Assembly (NCBI GenBank): GCA_013041925.1
Contig: JABDRB010000014.1
Coordinates: 1 to 64,000 of the forward strand
Direction of reading: 5' to 3'
Source of the DNA: Akkermansiaceae bacterium
GTDB taxonomy: Bacteria; Verrucomicrobiota; Verrucomicrobiia; Verrucomicrobiales; Akkermansiaceae
Length of the DNA: 64,000 nt
The translations under genes and the position numbers were made by a program. Of this stretch, positions 60,115 to 64,000 are shown one piece after another. Numbering within the stretch: the stretch's first letter is position 1; each line of letters begins with the position of its first letter. The notes beneath the pieces are model-generated. The model made no database searches. It saw nothing but the letters and a program-made list of their open reading frames with translations, and had not been told where the DNA came from.

Positions 60115-63100
60115 TTATTTCCTCTTAAAAACAAACCATGGGCATTGCCAGGTTCGGGATTGTTTGTAAGTTTTTCGGTCTTCGTAGAAGGTGAATCCAC
60201 CAGCTTCGATGAAAAGATAATCGCTGCCCCCGATGGGGAGAATTTTCATCTTCAGTGCTTTGGGTTTTGCTTTGCCGGGCAAGATCTCCATCAAGATGTC
60301 ACCTGACCAGTAATGGGAGCTGGAATCAGTGAATCCGTTGTCTTTGAAGGTAAGGCTCTTGTAACGTGGTCGAGTCGAATCAAGTGCCTTGCCTGGGGCA
60401 AACTGCTCAATCGCATTCACCTGACCGATCGAAGTCCAGGTGGCGAGCAGTTTCGGGTTGGGCGTGAATTTTCCGTCATAATAGAACAACCCATCGTCGG
60501 TGATCATCTCGGGCTCATCGGTTTCTTGAGCCTGTTGCCACGCGGATGACTGCATCGGGAGGAGCATTAGGCCGGACTTCACCAACTGGTCATTGACTGG
60601 CGGATTTTTCATTTCCTCGATCCAGATGGTGAGGAAGTTGCCCATGCGTTTGGTTCTTTTGTGCATACGCATAAAAGCGATCGCGGCAAGCTCCACCTCC
60701 TGACCTTGGAAGGCAGCGACCATATTCCGTGGGATCAGGTTACCACGCGGGCGATTTCCTTGGCGTTTGCGCACGGGGTTACTGTGTCGTCCGATCATAC
60801 GGCCGTTGATATAAATGGCGGGGCCATCCCCAACGTTGACGTGGGATGCTCCGCCAAAAATGATGCGGTAACTGTGCCCGTCCTTCATGGGAGGAAATTT
60901 AAACTTCCCCTTGATCATGAGAACCTCTTTATCCCACAGCGTTTTCATCGGATCGCCACATCGGCAAATCGGAAGATCACACCCAGCTTTCTCAGTTTTC
61001 AGCTGACCCTCATCTTGACCAAAGGGGGCCAAACCAGATTTCCATCCGGCTTGGACTGGATCAAATTCTGGGCTATACCACTTCTCCATGCCCTCGGGGA
61101 GGGTGATCTTGCGGTGGCGAGTCGCCCCAGCCATCCAGACTTTCTTTTCCTGGGGATCAAAGCTGTGATAATGCCATTTCATAGCATTGCGGTCGGGACC
61201 ATAAGGGTGCCAGTCGTAGTCGGTGACACCCGCTTTGCGATGAAGGTCAGCGAGCCCACCCATCACACTCAACGGATTACCCGCACGCTCACGTTTCTCC
61301 TCACTGCGAAGCGCCACAATATTGCGGGTCACATACTCGGGGATGAGTTGTTTCAAAAAGATCGGCGTCAATGCCTTCTGGACGGCAGGACTCAACTGGC
61401 TGGTGTCTTGGTTGATGTAGTCTTTCTTATAGGGGAGAATTTCGTTTGGGTAGCGCTCCTTAGCCACCTCAAAGAGCACATCGAAACCACCTGGGGTATT
61501 CATCATGTGTTTGGCGATGGATGAGAGCGAGACATCGACAGCAGACTGCGGATTATTTCCACCTGGTGCAGGGAGTTCGGCGGGAAAACTTCCGTAGGCG
61601 GTGGCGAGTGTTTTAACCCCTAACTGCTGAACCTTCGGGCTGGCAGATTGGAGGCGTTCGGTAAGTTTGCGGAGTGGCTGTAGGGTGACGGCGTGGGTAT
61701 TGGAAACAACCATCTCACCGATCTTTGGCATAATTTTTTCGTAATAGCGGTCGTCAACGGCCAGCGGTGTGAGCCCGATCAGTGCCGCATGCTGTAACCA
61801 CCATTCCTCGTGGCCGAGCCAGTAGAGCAGGCGATCGATGTGCGGGGCCACTTTTTCGGGTGGGGCAATGCTCATCACCCTCAGAGCATTTTCTACACAC
61901 CACCACGACTCATGAGGGTCGTTGATCATGGCAATAGCCAGAGCGACCATTTCATCGGTCAGACGCTCTGGAGGCAAGACACGTGTCCCCTTATGAACAC
62001 GGTGGATCGAGGAGAGCCCAGCTCGGCGAACGCGTGCGTCTTTATGTTTGAGCATGGGGACAATTTGGTAATCCTGCTCGGGAGTTCGGTAGCCGGCGCC
62101 GATCTCACGCCGGATTTCGTGATCAGGGTGATGGGCGTGCTTGAGAATCACGGCATCGGACAGGCCCTCGGCTCTTACGTGGCGTTCAATACCATTGGCG
62201 GTTCCTCCTTTCAGGGTCCGATCAAATTGGGGAACGGTGCCATCCGAGTAGCTCGCGGGATGAATCGAACAAAAATCATCATCGGCCTTGGTTCCCCACG
62301 GGCGGTCGGGCAACTTGTAGGGTGTTGAGAATTTCGTCCGTGGCGCACCCGTCAGGCGTAGGGTTTGACGGGGCACGGTGTATTGAAGCGCCATCATCAC
62401 CCCCCAAGTTTTAGGTTGATCATAGCGGTTACCGCCATCAAGTAGGCCAAATGAGCCGTCAAATCGACGGGACAGCTCAAGGTGCCACTTCCGGCCGTCC
62501 ATAAACGCGCGGTATCTGATCGGTTGTTTTTGATGAAGCAGTCCCATCGCGGGACCACGCCAGACCTCCCCGATGCCGCCACCAGTGTGGCCGACCAGCA
62601 TGTAGTTGGTCCCGAAGAATCCACGCTGAGCGGAGACATCACGCGCACCTGCATAGACTGATTTTTCGCCCTCAGGTGTCAGCGAGGCAGCTGCGGCCAT
62701 GGTGAACGCGAGGGCACCGGTTTTGCCATTATCGATAAAATATGTTTCAGGGAACCCGTCACCATAGGCTAGGCTACCTTTACCGGCAAAGCGGTAGAAA
62801 TGCTTGAGTGACTTCTGAAGCGTGTAATCATCCACCTTGACGCCGCACTCTTTAGCGAGCAGGAGGAAAGTGGGGATATGGATCCCTGCGGCATTCATAT
62901 GGCCGCCGGCCATGTAGCCAAAGACAATGCCTCCCCTGCCGCTCCATGCGCGATTATACATGGTGCGTTTCGCGTGATCGGCGAGCTTCTGGATCACAGG
63001 CAAGATCGACGCGTCACCAGTGCGCAGGTAATATTCGGCTAGAGGGATCGCGGCAGATCCGTAAACCCATGGTTTAAGTGGAATCGTCTCGGCATCCTTG

Positions 63101-63753
63101 TATTTTTCAACCGTTGCCTTGACCCATCCACGGACCACGTCGAGGTCTTTCGGGTTTCCGGTAGAGAGTAAAAAAAGCATACCAAACCCGTCGAGTGAAT
63201 CCCACGATTGGGTATCGAGTGAGTAGGTCCCATGCTCCTTCAGATAGCTCGACATCGCACGCACGATCCTGTCGGATTTTTTGCAATCGAGTGGCCAGGA
63301 TTTGCTATAACCTCCGAGCACTGGAATTTTGACCACCACCTGGTGGGGTTTCGCGTCGGGGGTCTCCTTGATCATCAGCTTGATCAAACCATCAGATGCC
63401 TCGGCATCCGTGATCATTTTTGCCAACTGGATGCGTGGATCGATGTCCTTGAGAAATTGCCCATTGATACTCTCGATTTTTTGCCCTGGCATCAATTGAC
63501 CCGTAGCTTCGGCCGGTGAACCATCCTCGACCTTTTTGACATACATTTGAAATGGAGGCAGACGCAGCTCGATCGAGATACCGACAGGCCCAAAGCGGTC
63601 GATACTCTGGATCGCCGTTTTTTCATTGGCATTGGTGAAATTAAAAAGAACCGGCTCTTTGTAAAACGAACTGGTATTTTCGGCAGCCTTGATGCCAGGG
63701 GAGCCAACGGCTACTGCAGCAGCAATAATGATGCTTGTTACTCTGATATTCAT
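60115..63753 (-). CDS. large secreted PDZ/DUF6288-like/HEAT protein
   Basis: 1212 residues with a Sec signal peptide (ending about residue 24, GIKAAENTS). Residues 45-160 form a PDZ-like domain (PPFQMYVKKVEDGSPAEATG, then LMPGQKIESINGQFL). Residues 160-530 are helical and repeat-like, with conserved runs MAAAASLTPEGEKSVYAGAR, MLVGHTGGGIGEVWRGPAMG and WHLELSRRFDGSFGLLDGGN, which I associate with DUF6288 proteins of Planctomycetota and Verrucomicrobiota and which suggest an alpha/alpha toroid. Residues 560-800 look like HEAT repeats (MLKHKDARVRRAGLSSIHRV). The C-terminus has a beta-rich domain of about 250 residues with SYRIIFGGASHVNVGDGPAI. Function unknown; secreted carbohydrate processing is one option. 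Confidence 0.75.
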   Translation of the reverse strand: MNIRVTSIIIAAAVAVGSPGIKAAENTSSFYKEPVLFNFTNANEKTAIQSIDRFGPVGISIELRLPPFQMYVKKVEDGSPAEATGQLMPGQKIESINGQFLKDIDPRIQLAKMITDAEASDGLIKLMIKETPDAKPHQVVVKIPVLGGYSKSWPLDCKKSDRIVRAMSSYLKEHGTYSLDTQSWDSLDGFGMLFLLSTGNPKDLDVVRGWVKATVEKYKDAETIPLKPWVYGSAAIPLAEYYLRTGDASILPVIQKLADHAKRTMYNRAWSGRGGIVFGYMAGGHMNAAGIHIPTFLLLAKECGVKVDDYTLQKSLKHFYRFAGKGSLAYGDGFPETYFIDNGKTGALAFTMAAAASLTPEGEKSVYAGARDVSAQRGFFGTNYMLVGHTGGGIGEVWRGPAMGLLHQKQPIRYRAFMDGRKWHLELSRRFDGSFGLLDGGNRYDQPKTWGVMMALQYTVPRQTLRLTGAPRTKFSTPYKLPDRPWGTKADDDFCSIHPASYSDGTVPQFDRTLKGGTANGIERHVRAEGLSDAVILKHAHHPDHEIRREIGAGYRTPEQDYQIVPMLKHKDARVRRAGLSSIHRVHKGTRVLPPERLTDEMVALAIAMINDPHESWWCVENALRVMSIAPPEKVAPHIDRLLYWLGHEEWWLQHAALIGLTPLAVDDRYYEKIMPKIGEMVVSNTHAVTLQPLRKLTERLQSASPKVQQLGVKTLATAYGSFPAELPAPGGNNPQSAVDVSLSSIAKHMMNTPGGFDVLFEVAKERYPNEILPYKKDYINQDTSQLSPAVQKALTPIFLKQLIPEYVTRNIVALRSEEKRERAGNPLSVMGGLADLHRKAGVTDYDWHPYGPDRNAMKWHYHSFDPQEKKVWMAGATRHRKITLPEGMEKWYSPEFDPVQAGWKSGLAPFGQDEGQLKTEKAGCDLPICRCGDPMKTLWDKEVLMIKGKFKFPPMKDGHSYRIIFGGASHVNVGDGPAIYINGRMIGRHSNPVRKRQGNRPRGNLIPRNMVAAFQGQEVELAAIAFMRMHKRTKRMGNFLTIWIEEMKNPPVNDQLVKSGLMLLPMQSSAWQQAQETDEPEMITDDGLFYYDGKFTPNPKLLATWTSIGQVNAIEQFAPGKALDSTRPRYKSLTFKDNGFTDSSSHYWSGDILMEILPGKAKPKALKMKILPIGGSDYLFIEAGGFTFYEDRKTYKQSRTWQCPWFVFKRK

Positions 63754-63812
63754 AGGTGTCTATTTCGGATGGATAAAATCTAATTCTACTACGCAACCGA
63801 GGGTTCAATATT

Positions 63813-64000
63813 TCACCGAACGGGCACGACTGGTCGTTCCCCGCTGATCAATTTGGCAAGCCTTGTCGCAACCTCATTCCCTGCGAGCAGGTAAAACGAT
63901 GCACTCGCTAGGTAGGGCGGGCTCCGTTTCCCCTTGAGGCCTGTTGATTGAGAAATAACCGATTGAAACTCTTTATGAGCGGGATTTCGACCAGTAAGTT
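63813..64000 (-). CDS. 3' end of an unidentified gene, cut by window edge
   Basis: The reverse strand is open from the edge to a TGA at 63813-63815, giving 62 residues: LTGRNPAHKEFQSVISQSTG, then a basic stretch KGKRSPP and a helical segment YLASASFYLLAGNEVATRLA, ending SGERPVVPVR. It reads as a natural protein end with good codon use, 60 bases upstream of the large PDZ protein gene on the same strand. Product not recognised. Confidence 0.5.
   Translation of the reverse strand, partial: LTGRNPAHKEFQSVISQSTGLKGKRSPPYLASASFYLLAGNEVATRLAKLISGERPVVPVR

Noticed and set aside
59984-60169. Plus-strand 61-codon frame between the SASA esterase and the PDZ protein
   Set aside because: It overlaps the end of the PDZ protein gene on the other strand and is not protein-like.
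60661-61524. 287-codon plus-strand frame opposite the PDZ/DUF6288-like gene
   Set aside because: It is entirely antisense to a gene with signal peptide, recognisable domains and consistent codon use.

Overview
The window looks like a chromosomal segment of a free-living, probably marine or environmental member of the Verrucomicrobiota (Akkermansiaceae/Rubritaleaceae-like). This rests on family content, not on a database search: a Verru_Chthon-type prepilin cassette, a planctomycete-type cytochrome c fused to a DUF2231 membrane module and leucine-rich repeats, a formylglycine sulfatase beside SASA-type esterases, and a secreted PDZ/toroid/HEAT protein of the DUF6288 type. Most genes are moderately GC-rich and densely packed. 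Few have an obvious Shine-Dalgarno sequence, so several starts rest on homology and signal-peptide position.

Layout. 1-10.3 kb: GIY-YIG nuclease (cut by the window edge), tRNA with CAU anticodon (best read as tRNA-Ile2), YpfJ-type metalloprotease, lipoprotein, polX, glnD, ArsR-type regulator, lysS, YkgJ-type cysteine cluster protein and a LysM amidase. 10.3-21.7 kb: mfd, an unusually long pyruvate:ferredoxin oxidoreductase (nifJ), a SurA-like chaperone, an SDR and hemW. 21.9-23.3 kb: an AT-rich FkbM methyltransferase gene and a decayed gene-free stretch, the best candidate for acquired DNA. 23.4-30.3 kb: a cytochrome c maturation and haem cluster (TPR protein, lipoprotein, ResB, CcsA, hemE, hemN). 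30.4-33.4 kb: a large secreted CAP-domain protein.

34.1-41.4 kb: purH, then a metal-uptake operon read leftward in the order porin, binding protein, ATPase, permease fused to a DtxR-like regulator, second permease. The ABC part has the same order and the same fusion as chlamydial ytgABCD, and an AT-rich palindrome with TTAG/CTAA elements stands upstream. 41.7-43.8 kb: the DUF2231-cytochrome-LRR protein and a DksA-type zinc finger protein. 43.9-49.7 kb: a vitamin B12 uptake operon under a cobalamin riboswitch (btuB, two BtuF-like proteins of which one has no export signal, btuD, btuC). 49.8-54.0 kb: a subtilase, then a convergent vccD-vccB-vccC prepilin cassette without its A gene. 54.2-64 kb: an exbD pseudogene, rnr, a sulfatase, a deleted SASA esterase pseudogene, an intact SASA esterase, the DUF6288-like protein and a truncated gene at the edge.

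The strongest points for a second look are the ytg-like operon with its fused regulator and candidate operator; the B12 riboswitch with a hairpin that would mask the btuB ribosome-binding site; the export-less BtuF paralogue; the large inserts in NifJ; and two pseudogenes that both lost their middles while keeping recognisable ends. I saw no CRISPR array, no intact insertion sequence and no rRNA gene.
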